From positions 79,278,756 to 79,342,755 of the forward strand of contig CM060731.1 in assembly GCA_030704615.1 (NCBI GenBank): 64,000 nt of DNA, written 5' to 3'. The notes below the pieces were generated by a model, which was not told the origin of the DNA, did no database searches, and was given only the letters and a program-made list of their open reading frames with translations. The position numbers and the translations under genes were made by a program. This stretch comes from Takakia lepidozioides (lineage: Eukaryota; Streptophyta; Takakiopsida; Takakiales; Takakiaceae). The number at the start of each line of letters is the position of its first letter. Position 1 is the stretch's first letter. Below are positions 32,333 to 44,249 of the stretch, piece by piece.

Positions 32333-33236
32333 GTGACGCGCCGCACGGATGGATTCCCTCCCTCCCCCCCTCTATATCTCAAATTGCTGAGCCCAGCATG
32401 ATGCAAAGCACCAGAGTGATGGAGTATCCGGTCTGGCTGACCCGCGGCCAGGCTACTGGCCCACTCGATGGACGGCCCCCTACTTCATGCGACAGAGGCA
32501 AGCAACGCCATCTCGAATCCGAGATAACGGAAACAAAGGCGAGCTCAACGCCCGCTTCAATCACAGTACATGCTACTCAATACCAGGGAGCATACTCATC
32601 CTCCTCCCCAATTATGTATAAGTATTGTCCCCCTCCTCATAGTTCCCACATTGTTCTCTTTGTTTCGTTCCCACCCTCTATCCTGCTGCGGTCCTGCATC
32701 AGTTCACTGCCAGGCCTGGCACAATACCTCACTACCTACCTTAATCCACAGAGTTCATCCTCACAACCCGCTACTTCCCCCCAACATACCACTACTGCGT
32801 AAGAATGTTGATTGCAAGCATGCTCGGAGTGGTAAGAACCAGTGTTGGTCGGGTACCATGTTTTGAGCCGTCTCCCGGTCCCGGTTATGGCGTACTCTTT
32901 GAAAAAAATGGATGGCCGGGGCAGGGTATACCAATAGGTTTGAAAAACATCTCGGAGACTGGGCGCCAGATAGACGGGATGTTTCGTATCTAAAACCCGC
33001 AATTGGTACAGACAGGCTTTTACTTCATCTTTGTGATTAATATTCAACGGACGATACACCATGCTTCTTGGAGCAAGTTCCATCCTTGAGATGTCAATTG
33101 AGATTATGTGGTTGAACCCAAAAGAAAACATGTCTTTGTAGTCATTCTACAGACTTTGATTCATCGCCTCGCACTTCACCTTGTCGAAAATCTCGCCAGC
33201 TTTTGGCTTCTTGTTGTCATTCATAAATACAATATC

Positions 33237-33270
<34 letters not shown>

Positions 33271-33850
33271 CCCTGCTCCTCCTCATTCTCAGTCTGAGAG
33301 GATCCCGCCGTGGACTTCCGTTTCCCTTTACCCTTTGCACCCTTCGCTGCCGCATCGTCTCGTTGTTTTCTGTTGATGTTTCCCTACGCATGGAGTACAT
33401 CTTGGAAAATGCTCCAAGCTCGTACGAATCCCTGAGCAGTCAGGGCTGCACCACCTTCAGGGAAAGTGAATCCCATCTTTACAGCTGGTTTCATCATTGC
33501 ATTGCGAACACGACGAGATTCCAGAGAAAAGCCAAACGTCTTTTTCGCTCTACCATCCTCCAAGATGAAAACCACCATCATTGGATTCTGCACGTCCGAC
33601 TCCATCTCAACAGCTTTAACGTAGCCATAATTAAGCTCCTTCACCTCCGCTCCAATCTTGAAGGAAAACTTCGGTTGGTGGTCAGGAGATACACCCACAA
33701 GATTTATTCCTCACTCGGAGATCGCCTGGTTAAGAGTATACAAAGCTACGTGGTCTATGCTGAAGTTTGGCGATTTTGTTGAGATGAACTCCCCACATAT
33801 CTCCTTGCATATGCCAACCAGACAATCTGCCGGTATGTTTGACTGACCAC
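32333..33850 (-). pseudogene. Unrecognised protein-coding remnants with a poly(T) tract
   Basis: Minus-strand frames at 33698-33384 (contains MMVVFILEDGRAKKTFGF and MGFTFPEGGAALTAQGFVR) and 33131-32736 (contains FNHIISIDISRME and ASLRDVFQTYW-like text) look like real protein but match no family I know. The first frame extends upstream past one stop codon to about 33846. A run of about 31 T (33241-33271) sits just downstream of the first frame and could be a reverse-strand poly(A) tail of a retroposed copy. The remainder, 32333-32735, shows no gene. Confidence 0.4.
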
Positions 33851-34499
33851 TGAACATGAAACACAACATTATGTTATCTGGATTAGATATCTCATGGCAT
33901 TATTTCAGGATTGAGAGGAAAGGCCGAAGTTTGAAACAAATCATAATGTTACGGATATCAGGCCAATATACAAATGGGAATCCCACTGGGAAGAAATGGA
34001 ATTGAAAGAAACCAACTTACAATTAAGCTAGAATATGGGACATTCAATTGTGACTGCAATATGGAATAAATGGAATGGAATAAATCAAAGTCATAGTTAA
34101 ACTGGAAATCTCAAAAGCTGCAGATCATTTAATTGGTTTCAAAAATCATGAAGAATACTTTATTATTCAATAGTGAAGAACAAAAACGGAGACATCGTTG
34201 GCGTTTAAATGTACTGTCATATATGCCTGCCTAAAACTGAGATGAAGGACTATATCATGGTGATTCAGGACACCCCCAATGAATCTCTTAAAAACTTCTC
34301 GGGTACCCAGAAAGTGATCCTACTGATTATTGTGGGTATTCAATGGAACCACATGGAGATTCTGAACTGGTTCGAATACACTCCAGTGAGCCCGTGAAGA
34401 ATCTTTCTATTTCTGATGAATGGTCGGAACTTACAGTTGACATAGGTGTGTATTGTGCCAAAAATGAGGCCAATGCAGCCGACCCGGGTCTGAGGTGGC

Positions 34500-35138
34500 T
34501 AAAGTATCCTATTGGTGAGTATTATGGGGATCCCGGAGTATACCCTTGCGACAAGGGTGTATACTTTGGGGATGCCAGAGTGTACTCTGGTGATACGGAG
34601 TATACTCCGTGGATCCGAGTGTATAATCTTGGGTATCTGGCGTATACGCAGGGTACATAGCACATAAATCATTTGATTCCGCCGATACTTCAGCTACAGG
34701 ATCTCCGGAAGACCCTCCACAATATTGTTCTAGAAAAGAACTTAAAGCTACTGACCCAGGAGGAACGTCGCAAAAATATCCTATTGGTGAATAATTGTCA
34801 TGATCGTCTGATTCAGGGGAGTAGGTGTCAGGCTCCTCTGTGGATGGAATTGTAGAAACTAGAGATGATATAACATGAACTCCTTCGGAAGGTCCCGTCA
34901 TAATAACCGCAGCTCCGCATTCACCTTGTGAGGAGGGTGAAAGCGTTGCCTTGTGTCCGGTATGTCCCATCTTCCTCTCCTCCTTCATCGAACACGAATC
35001 CACCACACTGGAAGAATCATCAAGAACTCGTGCCCAGTTACAGATTGTACAGAATGAGACACGCGAAGAACGCGCGATCGCGCGTATTTGGTCCACAGTT
35101 TTCCCTCCAGTAACGTAAAATCCGATTGTAAGCAACAA
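34500..35138. repeat. Cluster of GTATAC-centred palindromes inside an unrecognised ORF
   Basis: Between about 34530 and 34655 four or five imperfect ~25-30-bp units follow one another. Each is centred on GTATAC or GTGTAC with its own arms: ACGGAGTATACTCCGT is a perfect 16-bp palindrome, CCAGAGTGTACTCTGG matches at 14 of 16, and GCGTATACGC is perfect. A minus-strand frame (35138-34509) is open for 209 codons across it, and a plus-strand frame (34343-34660) also reads a Tyr/Gly/Asp-rich repeat. No domain is recognisable in either, so I do not claim a gene. Confidence 0.6.
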
Positions 35139-36550
35139 CGAGGTTGCTAAGCATGGCGAACAGAATCCATATACATGACTTTGTTCTTTCAGTCATATAA
35201 GAGTATCCTGACATCTGTTATCCCAAGAAAATTCTTCTGAGCTGTAGGAACATCAGAACCACGCGCGATCGCGCGTTATTGAGTTGAGGCACAGATGAAC
35301 TAATTTCATCCCAATGCGAGAAGTCTACCGGAAGGACTATTAAAGTACATTGAGAACATTGAGGATTATCTAGCTGGGAGTCGTTTTTATTTATGTTTAG
35401 AATAAGACTGAAACAAAGAAGTCAAATTCGCGCTATTGCGCAAGGTTCAATAATTGCATAATCCTTAAAATTGAAAACAATGAGTTTACTGTCGTACTAA
35501 TGAATGATTTCTTTGACCCCGTACAGTTTGGTATTAGCTACTGTTCGTTAGTTCTCCTGTAGGTGACGACTTGCATTGAATGAAGCACGCGCGATCGCGC
35601 GCGTACCTTTAAATCATTCTTGGACATCATATCTTCACTGTCTAATCTGAAAGAATGCTCGACATATTCGATGAACAACCTAAACGATGTTGACGACAAG
35701 TAATATTTCAAACTGCCCTGGACTTTTGGATTGATATTTGGATACTATTGTATACTATTGTGTCCACACTAAACACCTCCGCCCATCATACATAAGAGTG
35801 ACAATGCCACCACATATAGGAATTATCATACTCTGTGTGTATGGCAAGACAGATAAAGTGCGACGGAAGATTTTAGTTGACATTGTATAATGTGAACTAA
35901 TGTCTTCCGAAACACTTTACAATTTTGAGTATGCACTCAGACATATCCTCATATGTGTCATCTAATCATCTGGGTATCAATGGTGTTGTTGTGGTCGCTA
36001 GAATACAAGTACCAACCAAATGAAGCACGCGCGATCGCGTGTGCTTCTTCAGGGCATTCTTTCGCATCACATCTTCAATTTCTCATCCAATGCAGTAAAC
36101 TACGGAATCAAATTAGCGCGATTGTTCAAGGTTCAATAATTGCATAATCCTTAAAATTTAAAAAACTGAGTTTATTGTCCTACTAATGAATGATTTCTTC
36201 GACCTAGTTTGGTATTAGCTACTGTTCGTTAGTGCTCCTGTAGATGACGACTTTTACTGAATGAAGCACGCGCAATCGCGCGTGCTTTATTCAGACCATT
36301 CCCTTGTTGAAAGTGCTTATTGGCCTCGCTCCAAGTCCTAACTAAACCATGTTTCGCAATACTATCACTGAAATAAACACGGGCGATCGCGCGAGGATTC
36401 TCCACGGCTTACAAAATCACTAGGAATCCCTATTTCGAAAGGCACGTAATGCAGATCATGGAAATAATGTGCATAACCGAATTGAGCCAAAAACACAGTT
36501 CGCTATCCAGAAATTGTACATGGTAAAATGAGTTCACGCGTCGCGCGTGA
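35060..36550. repeat. Dispersed CGCGCGATCGCGCG palindromes
   Basis: GCGATCGC occurs at 35074, 35265, 35591, 36031 and 36383, with a one-base variant (GCAATCGC) at 36272 and a shortened form at about 36535 (TCACGCGTCGCGCGTGA). Degenerate forms near 35430 and 36115 lead into AAGGTTCAA. The typical context is GAAGCACGCGCGATCGCGCG. The flanks are AT-rich and non-coding. Confidence 0.85.
35425..36290. repeat. ~180-bp direct duplication ending in the CG-rich palindrome
   Basis: 35425-35605 and 36105-36290 align closely: AAGGTTCAATAATTGCATAA, then a TGAGTTTA / TACTAATGAATGATTTCTT stretch, then TTTGGTATTAGCTACTGTTC, ending in GAATGAAGCACGCGC plus the palindrome. The offset is about 680 bp. The palindrome lies at the 3' border of both units. 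Confidence 0.8.
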
Positions 36551-38890
36551 ATGGACTGTGTCATGGTACCTATACTGAGGCCTACACCATAGGCTGCAAA
36601 ACCTAAACAGTTGCCAACTGTACCTACGAACCCTATGAAGTCGGAATTTCTCATGTCTCGAATCCGGAGTCGTTCCTCAAGGAAAGCGTACATATCCCGA
36701 AATCTTCCACAATTCCCAATCCTTCTATCGACCATCCTACCTCTTTAACCCTGGAATCAATCCAAAAATCAAAACAACTAATCAAAACAATCAAAACAAG
36801 CAATCATTCGCTCAAACAAGCAAACAATCAAGCAAACAATCAATCAAGCATGCAACTTCTACGTTCTTGCAATCTCTGCAGCCCACGGAAGAATCCCTCA
36901 TTGCATACACGAAGAAGACGGGAATTTTTTTTACCTACTTGATGCCATTTCAAGCAAGGATCTTCCCTGAAGGGCTGGATGAGCTCTCTCGCTCGGGTGC
37001 GCACAACAACTTCCGGGATAGCGCACTCTTTTGTTTTGCCCTCCTTTCACTCTGTCACACTCCCCCGTACACGGTGAATTGCTCAAACCCATACTCACTC
37101 CAACTCACGCTCCCTCGATCTCTCACTCTCTCGCTTCCTCGATCTCCACCTCTCTGCCTCTCTCGCTCAGTCGCTCTCTCTCGCATCTCTTCCTTGAGTC
37201 CAAAATTGAACAGGGCTTCCGCGTGTATAAAATGAATGCAAAAGGAGACTCATTTTGGTCACTCCTCCTTATATGCCTTACCACCTGTGATCTCAACCGT
37301 CGGCGTTATGTCGCATCCGACGGTTTGTGGCCTCGATGCATGGATGAATGAAAGGCGGGATGTTTCCCAATGGTTCGCTGAGGACCACTAAATTTATGCA
37401 GGTACAATCAATGATGCGGCATGACTGTCAGTAATGAATGGACTCCACTAGTCTGTCCAGAGCGTTACGGCGCGGCAATCCGACGCCTTCATAAAGTGAA
37501 CACCCAGGAATTATTGCGGGTTCCCGTGACGACGCTCATCCATGAGGGTAGTTGAATCATCCACTAGGGCAGTCATCTCATCCAGTATACCTCTGTTTCA
37601 TCCGCGAAGGCTCTTATTTCATCTAATGATAAAATATTATTCATAGGTTCAATAATGAGGTGTCGGGACGTGCATCTGGGATTTGATCGGTCTCACGTTT
37701 TCTCTACCTACACCTCATCTACGGACCCACGTTCATTGCGGCTACTTAATGTCACCTTGCCATAGATGGCCGCCGGCTCATCACAATTGCCTTAAGAGGC
37801 GGCCACTTTCGTCGCCGACTATTCCTTCTCTTGTATCATTAATTCAACATTGGATTTGCTGCTTCTCTGGTGCTTTGGATGTCAGATTCCAGATCTCGAA
37901 CTTGTTAGTTATTCGCATTGGACGCAATAACTTATGGACCCATTAATGTTCGGTGGATTTCAGACTCCTTCTTGAGTTTATGCTCTGGAGGACACATAAT
38001 AGCCACTAGATTACACGAAAGAGCATATCCAGGGCGACAATTTGTCGATCCATAACACTCCAAACGCACCTCTGTAATGTGAACACGTCGACCTCATACT
38101 GTTTGACAATCTGTATAAGAGTCTGCCCTGTGCACGCATGCCATTTTTTCCCTCTCAGTTGCTCTGGCTCGCTGATCTTCAGGACGTTCATTCTTCCCTT
38201 TGTACTCCTGTCAATATTGAGAGCCTCTCCACTTCATTTGGGTTTCTCTTCTGTCTCTCTGCTCCTCTGTTCCCATCCACTATCTACAAAGATCTTACAT
38301 ACACACCCGACCGTTTTATGTACTTCGAATGATCACTCGCACTACAACTATTTCGTTCATCCATGTTTTCATTTATTCATCCATTTTCTTACTTGTCATC
38401 CGAAACTTGTCTACCATTATTCATCCGTCCTTCATTTCATCCATCTCAACCACGCGCGAACGTCCGTCGATGTGGTTCTATTTCTGTTATGGAGTCGTAG
38501 ACAATGTTGTGCATTTGGGTTGTAGCTTTAGCAGATCCTTTAATTTTCTACAAATTTCGGTTTCAACCAATAGAGACCTACGTTGTACATTCTGGTACAT
38601 AATCCGAGAGTCCGAGTTCTATTTTCAATTTCCAAATCATTATAACCATAAACGCGGGCGATCGCGCGAGGTTCCTTTTCATCTTCATCCTCAGTTTTTC
38701 TAAACAAACTTCAGTAACTTATTGTTTCACTCTTTCTTAGTGTAAATCGATATAGTGCCGAATCATTAATCACCAGAATCTCTACTGTAGGATACACGCG
38801 CGATCGCGCGAGGTTCGTGGAAATGTCGTTGTTCCAAACTGGTCAACAAGTTTTCCTCACTCTTCAGGGCTCGAACTCTATCGTCTCAAC
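36550..38890. other. Gene-poor stretch with pyrimidine-rich tracts and two more GCGATCGC palindromes
   Basis: No gene is supported. 37050-37200 is a CTCTCT-rich tract. 38330-38450 repeats ATTCATCC words like those at 31.75-32.1 kb. GCGATCGC is present at 38658 and 38800, both followed by GCGAGGTTC, which gives a longer consensus on that side. A degenerate relative (GGCGATCACGCAAGGTTC) lies at 40198 inside the DUF7869-like gene. Confidence 0.5.
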
Positions 38891-41800
38891 GTGACTGGTT
38901 GCAGAAGTTGCCATGGACGACAGCTAAACGGGTCCACAATATCTGTTGTTATAGTGTCTTGCGATCCGACACATTCTTCTGTGTCTTTGCCATATCCACA
39001 CATGGATGCGGACTATTTGGGAGAAATAATCGTTTGGGATGTGGTGCAAATTCAAAAAGATACTGGGACTGACACCAACACCAACAATGAGGTTCCTCGG
39101 TTCTCGGAGGTCAAAGTGACATCTGCGGCTGATTACCATCCAATAAATTCAATGAACAAATTGAATCTGACATGTCGAGGCCGTCTCCGAATAACGATGT
39201 TGCTATGGGTAGAGACAGTTGGAGAAATAAATTGTGTATTCTCATTGGAGATGAATAAAGTGCTTTGTATGAGGGCAGAATTCAAGCATGTCATCCTGAC
39301 GAGGTGATACTTTGTGAGAAAGTTGGAGAACATCACGTCGGGGTGCTCGTTACAAAGATTTTGAATGGCGGTTCGACCAATCTCGTGTGTTTCGTGAACT
39401 GGCCATTGACGCAGACTCGGTTGATTGATAGTGGCAGGACATTGTCACATGAGCTTCATAGGTTCATCAATAGCCGGGAACAAACAGATATTGGTCACAA
39501 CGAGAAAGGTGTGAAAAGAGCAACATACCGACATTTCAACAGACCAAAAAAAGATCCGAAAAAAGACGATTCCAAAAAGATAAATACTCGTCTCTCTCTG
39601 CAGGAGTTCAAGAAGTCAGCAGCAAACAATGTTGCAATTTACAGTATTGCCAATATTTCGACTAAAGAAAAACACTCGCTATCCGGACCGCTTATTGGGG
39701 ATCCTCTTATGACGAACGGAGAGAGCTCGGTTTTGATGTTCCCAAAAGACTTCATCGAATCGACGGGGTTTCGACAAAGGCCTACATAACCATTGAGGGC
39801 GTTGATGTGTGTGAGACAGCTTGGTGGACAATTCACGGAATCGGTCGTTCAACCTACATAGAATACAAAAAACTAAGCAGAGAGGGTGTGGTTACATCGT
39901 TGCACGGGAATTCCGGAGTGAAACGGCTCCGTCCACAAACTCGTCAAGCTGAAGGAAACTTAAGGTCGATTATAAACGGAAATTCCGATCTCATGCCTCA
40001 TAAGACCCGCTGTATTGGAGACGGACGGAGAGATACTCTTTGAGTTCTGCCACCTGAACTGAACTGGAAAAAAATTCGTGAGGAGTGTAATGAGGTCAGT
40101 TCTTCTTCTTTTTACCACTTTCCGAATTCTATATTTTTTGGGACCTTCCCTGTTTTGCTTCCACGCAATGTATTAGACCTCTCACTATTAAAGCTCGGGC
40201 GATCACGCAAGGTTCATCCCCCCCTGCCTGTCTTGCAGGCGAATAAAATATGTGGGTTGAAGCCTATCTCCCAAGCAGCCGTCAGCAGAATCAGACAACG
40301 GATTTTTCCAATGTCAAGGTTAGAAAAAGTGGTAGCACGTTTGCCAAATGCACAGACTGTGAGATGCTCAAAGACCTAATCAAGAAGTCAGTCAAACGTA
40401 GCGATGAGCAGGCCTCGCACAAGAAAGCACTTGATAAGCACCTCAGGCTTCAGGAGTCTTGCAGGAGACTCTATCACAGCTGGAGGAATGAGTCAGCTAT
40501 GATGCCGTCCGAGTTCCTCTGCATCATTCATGACAAGATGGATCATCGGAAAACAGCTATTCCAAGGTTGCAGACAACGAACAAGATGGTCTCCGGCTTA
40601 GGTCAGCTTCCAATCTCGCTAACCGGCATGGTCACCCACGGCCACGGGGACGGAGCCTACGGACAGTACTCTCTGGACTTCTGGCCGGGAGACCCGAACT
40701 TCACGATTGGCTCTCTAGCAAGATGCCTGCGCCAACTAGAGAAGCTTTCTTACCGCGAAAGTCGTAACATCTTTGACCACCCACCTCAGAATTCTTTTTT
40801 TGAATCTCTCATGAAGGGTAAATCGAGGTGTCTTGACGTCCTGAAACCTTTCGGCGATAAGGAGAAGAAAAAAAATGAAAAATCCCACTTCCGCGAAGAC
40901 TCTACCTGCAGTTGGACAACTGCGTGAAGGAAAACAAAAACAGGTGGATGCTGGCTTTTCTGTCGCTCCTAACTGCGAGAGGAGTGTTTGAGGAGATTCA
41001 GATGGGATTTCTCATGGTTGGCCATACCCATGAGGACATCGACGGATTTTTTCAGTTATTTATCGAAGAAGCTGAAGCAAAACAACACCTACGTTCTCTC
41101 TGATCTAATGAGGTTTTTTATGATCTCTCAAGATCTGCAATTTATTCCTCAAATCATTCAAGAGGTGCCAGATTTCAAGGCGTATGTGGACGGTTGCATT
41201 CTCGATGGAAAAGAGGTTTTAGTTGGGCAAACAAAAGTATTTCGATTCTATGTAGATGAAAATGGTTGGCCTGTCATGAAGTTTAAGAAGTTTGCTACTG
41301 ATTCTGAGTGGCTCCCCAGAAGTGCGGTGAAGATGTGGAAGTCGAATCCCGATGGATCTCCAAAGTTGCCTGTAGCAGTACAACCCATGGCTGTAAAAAA
41401 AATGCCAATTTGGGGTGTGGGAGATGACTCATCCGATAAACAGTCTTTTCTCAAAACTGGAATTAAAAAATACAGGGAGTTCTGGAAGAAGGGGATGTTA
41501 CTTGACGATCATTATCGTGATATCATGATACAGTATGATCAATACTGGGAAGCAATCCTTGCAGAACTTGATCTTCCCATTCCTGGAGAATCACGACATT
41601 CAATCGCGCTTAAAGAGGGTTTTTGGCCCTCAACCAAGTGGGCTGTCAACCACCACAGAGTCGGAATCCATACACCTGCAGAGGATGATCTTTCGGAAGA
41701 AGATGAAGTCATGGAGCCGTATTGTGGCCCCCGGTGTGATAGACCGAAGTAGCCTCTAAATCCGTTCAAGGACGTTGAGAACGGATTCTTCGTCTTGGTT

Positions 41801-42175
41801 CGACCAGTAGATACTGTGACGTTTCCAGTTTGGATGGGGATGGCAATATTGGATGTGGTCCGTGACAGAGGATCCAGGAATTTTAAGAATGTTCACGTCG
41901 AATGGTGGAGACCCAAGAAAGGAGGTAGCCCTTCCGATTTGGACAGGTACAGAGATTGTTGGTCCAAAGTTTGGGAGTTCAATCCAAATGATCCCCCTCA
42001 GTGGATTCACATTAACTCTGTCGTTTGGACAATGCCCGCCAGAAAAAACACGACACGTAATAGCTCTAAGAAAATTACCGCGGTGGAGGTGGAGAAAGCA
42101 CGAGCAAATTTGGATGAGGCCAATCAACAGTCAGACAATGAAGACAAAGCAACCTCGGGCGGAAAACAAGGTTGA
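38891..42175 (+). pseudogene. DUF7869-like (RNase-H-fold transposase-like) gene, decayed
   Basis: Frames in order: 39265-39789 (unrecognised); 39807-40041 with TAWWTIHGIGRSTYIEYK and HGNSGVKRLRPQTRQAEG, stopping at TGA and resuming VLPPELNWKK; 40250-40927 with IIHDKMDHRKTAIPR, LPISLTGMVTHGHG and PNFTIGSLARCLRQLE; 40890-41100 with LQLDNCVKENKNR and MGFLMVGHTHEDIDGFF; then 41056-41752 and 41753-42175. The QLDNC...GHTHEDID block is the hallmark of the DUF7869 family, often found in mobile-element-like genes. Breaks include TGA (CGA-like) near 40040, frame changes near 40885 and 41055 and TAG near 41750. A plausible intron lies at about 40093-40239. 38891-39307 is an open frame of unclear relation. 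Confidence 0.65.
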
Positions 42176-44249
42176 CAAAGACATATTGTGGAGGTTCACT
42201 CCTCGACATGTTTTCAAGAATAAAACTAATGTTTTACCTCCACTCTCCATTTGTTTCTCTTCACGTGTTCAAATATTAATCTACCTTCTTTGCCAGCCAC
42301 CAATTTTTTTCCGGACCTCATCTCTGTAACGTTTTAGGAACCTCGAGTGATCATCCGGAGTTCCTAGTTTTCCTAATGTCACTGCTTCCTTCTCTTTGCA
42401 GTTCATCTCTCACATTACACCCATTTCTTTTGGTTCTCTGGTTCTCACCAAAGTGTCTTCTTCTCAACAGATTCGTCCATCTCCTTCATTCTCGGTCCAC
42501 ATGGTCGTATTGTTGGGCTCAATATGATTGGTCTAAAAAATGTCTTGAGTATAAACTGCGTGGCAATTTGTGAAAGTTGTTGCTTCAATGGACAAGCTTT
42601 CTCGCGGTTGCTTGTGAATCTTGTGAATCTTGTGAATCTTCTCCCATTACTCGTCAGTAGCTTTCTGTAAGTCAAGTACAGAGTTACATTTCCTTTACTG
42701 CCTTTTCGGACTATCTTAAGATTCTTCTCAATTTTCTTCGTCACTAATCAGTCCTGAACCTCGCTTTGCCACCCGTTATTCCGTGTCATCTCAGGTCAAT
42801 TTATCTTGGGTCTGTTTATCTTATTAGGACCTTTTAAAGATAATACTTCTGGGGCCTTCAGTCCTTACATTGTCCTCACCTTAAACCATATACCCTAAAC
42901 CTAATTCAAATGTTTGATGCGTATTCTTCAAGGGTTACAAGGTTGGGCATAATAGAATGGCCCTTGGGATATTTCATTCAAGTCTAATTTCTTAGGTGAC
43001 AAGTCATTTGTACACTTTCCCAGGTTTTTTGGTCCATTCATACCCAGTAGTATGTTTACTACACTACTCAACTCTGTACCCTAAAACCTTATTCCAATGT
43101 CTGATGCCTATTTAATTTATTGCTTCCAGTTTTGGGTGCGGTCGAAGTAGAGGGGATATTTCCTGAATTGTTGTACGACCTCCACGTAAAGACTCACATT
43201 CCATAATTGTTTGTCCATTTATAGTTCTCTAAACCCTAAACCCTAAGCCCTTAAACGTAACTCCATTGTTTGATGCGTATTCTTCATAGATTAGATACAA
43301 TCTGTGGTTGGGAAATTTTATTCCCTAAACTCTAAATCATAGGTGACAAGTCATCTGTACCTTTCCTAATATTTTCTTTTCCATTCATACCGAGTACTAT
43401 GGTTAGTACCCTCGCAAACTATATACCATAAAACCTAATTTCAATGTTTGATGCTTATTTATTTATTACTTCCAATTTTGGGTACGGTCGAAGTAGTGGG
43501 GATAACATTTCATGAATTGTTCTATGTATGGGTAAAGACTCAAACTGCAGTTTTCTAAAACCCTAAACCCTAAACCAAACTCCACTGTTTGATTCACATT
43601 CCTCATAGAAATTTGGATATAATCTGTGGTTGGGATATTTCATTAACAAATTTTCATAGGTGCCAAGTCATCTGTACACTTTCCCATATTTTCTTTTCCA
43701 TTCATACCAAGTATTATGTTTCAATGTACCCTAGCAAACTCTATAACCTAAAACCTAATTCCAGCTTGGTTCAATGACTTTATAGCTGAATCTACATGAC
43801 ACTCTTCCGCAATATTTGGTTGTCATATGAACATTTCGGAATGATCCCTAAATATTTTGAAACATAATTCACATGTTTCATTGAAATCCAACCTTATTCC
43901 ATTCAACGTTTTAATCCATCAATTGAAAACTTGCAATACATTGGTTCATGGTACTACTATATTGTAAGCATGGTATGGATGTTTACTTTTCATTTGTATA
44001 TTATCTTCTTGAATCATCTGTTTATGTCATACATCTATCAATTTATTAATAACTTCATTCAATCGATCTTATCTTTATAATTTTCTGACGCAAAGTACGT
44101 CATTCGACTTACCATTCGATGTTACATGAATGGGATTGTGCAACTTCACAAGTTAAATGACTCAATATTCCACGATATTATTATTAATACCTGAATTAAT
44201 TTTAATTATGTTATATATTAAGTTTGGTCCGGATTTAAGCCAAAAGTCC
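42176..44249. repeat. Tandem repeat (~320-360 bp unit) with telomere-like CCCTAAA words
   Basis: The phrase TTGATGCGTATTCTTC or close variants recurs at about 42910, 43268 and 43588, with alternating sub-units at about 43096 and 43445 (GTCTGATGCCTATTTAATTT and relatives). CCCTAAACCCTAA blocks occur near 43232 and 43558, with single copies elsewhere. Each unit also carries GGTGACAAGTCATCTGTAC and TTTTGGGTRCGGTCGAAGTA. 42613-42645 is a threefold TGTGAATCTT microsatellite. No gene is seen between 42176 and 44249. Confidence 0.7.

Noticed and set aside
36867-37235. 122-codon ORF rich in Leu and Ser
   Set aside because: It arises from a CTCTCT-rich tract with low-complexity translation and has no domain.
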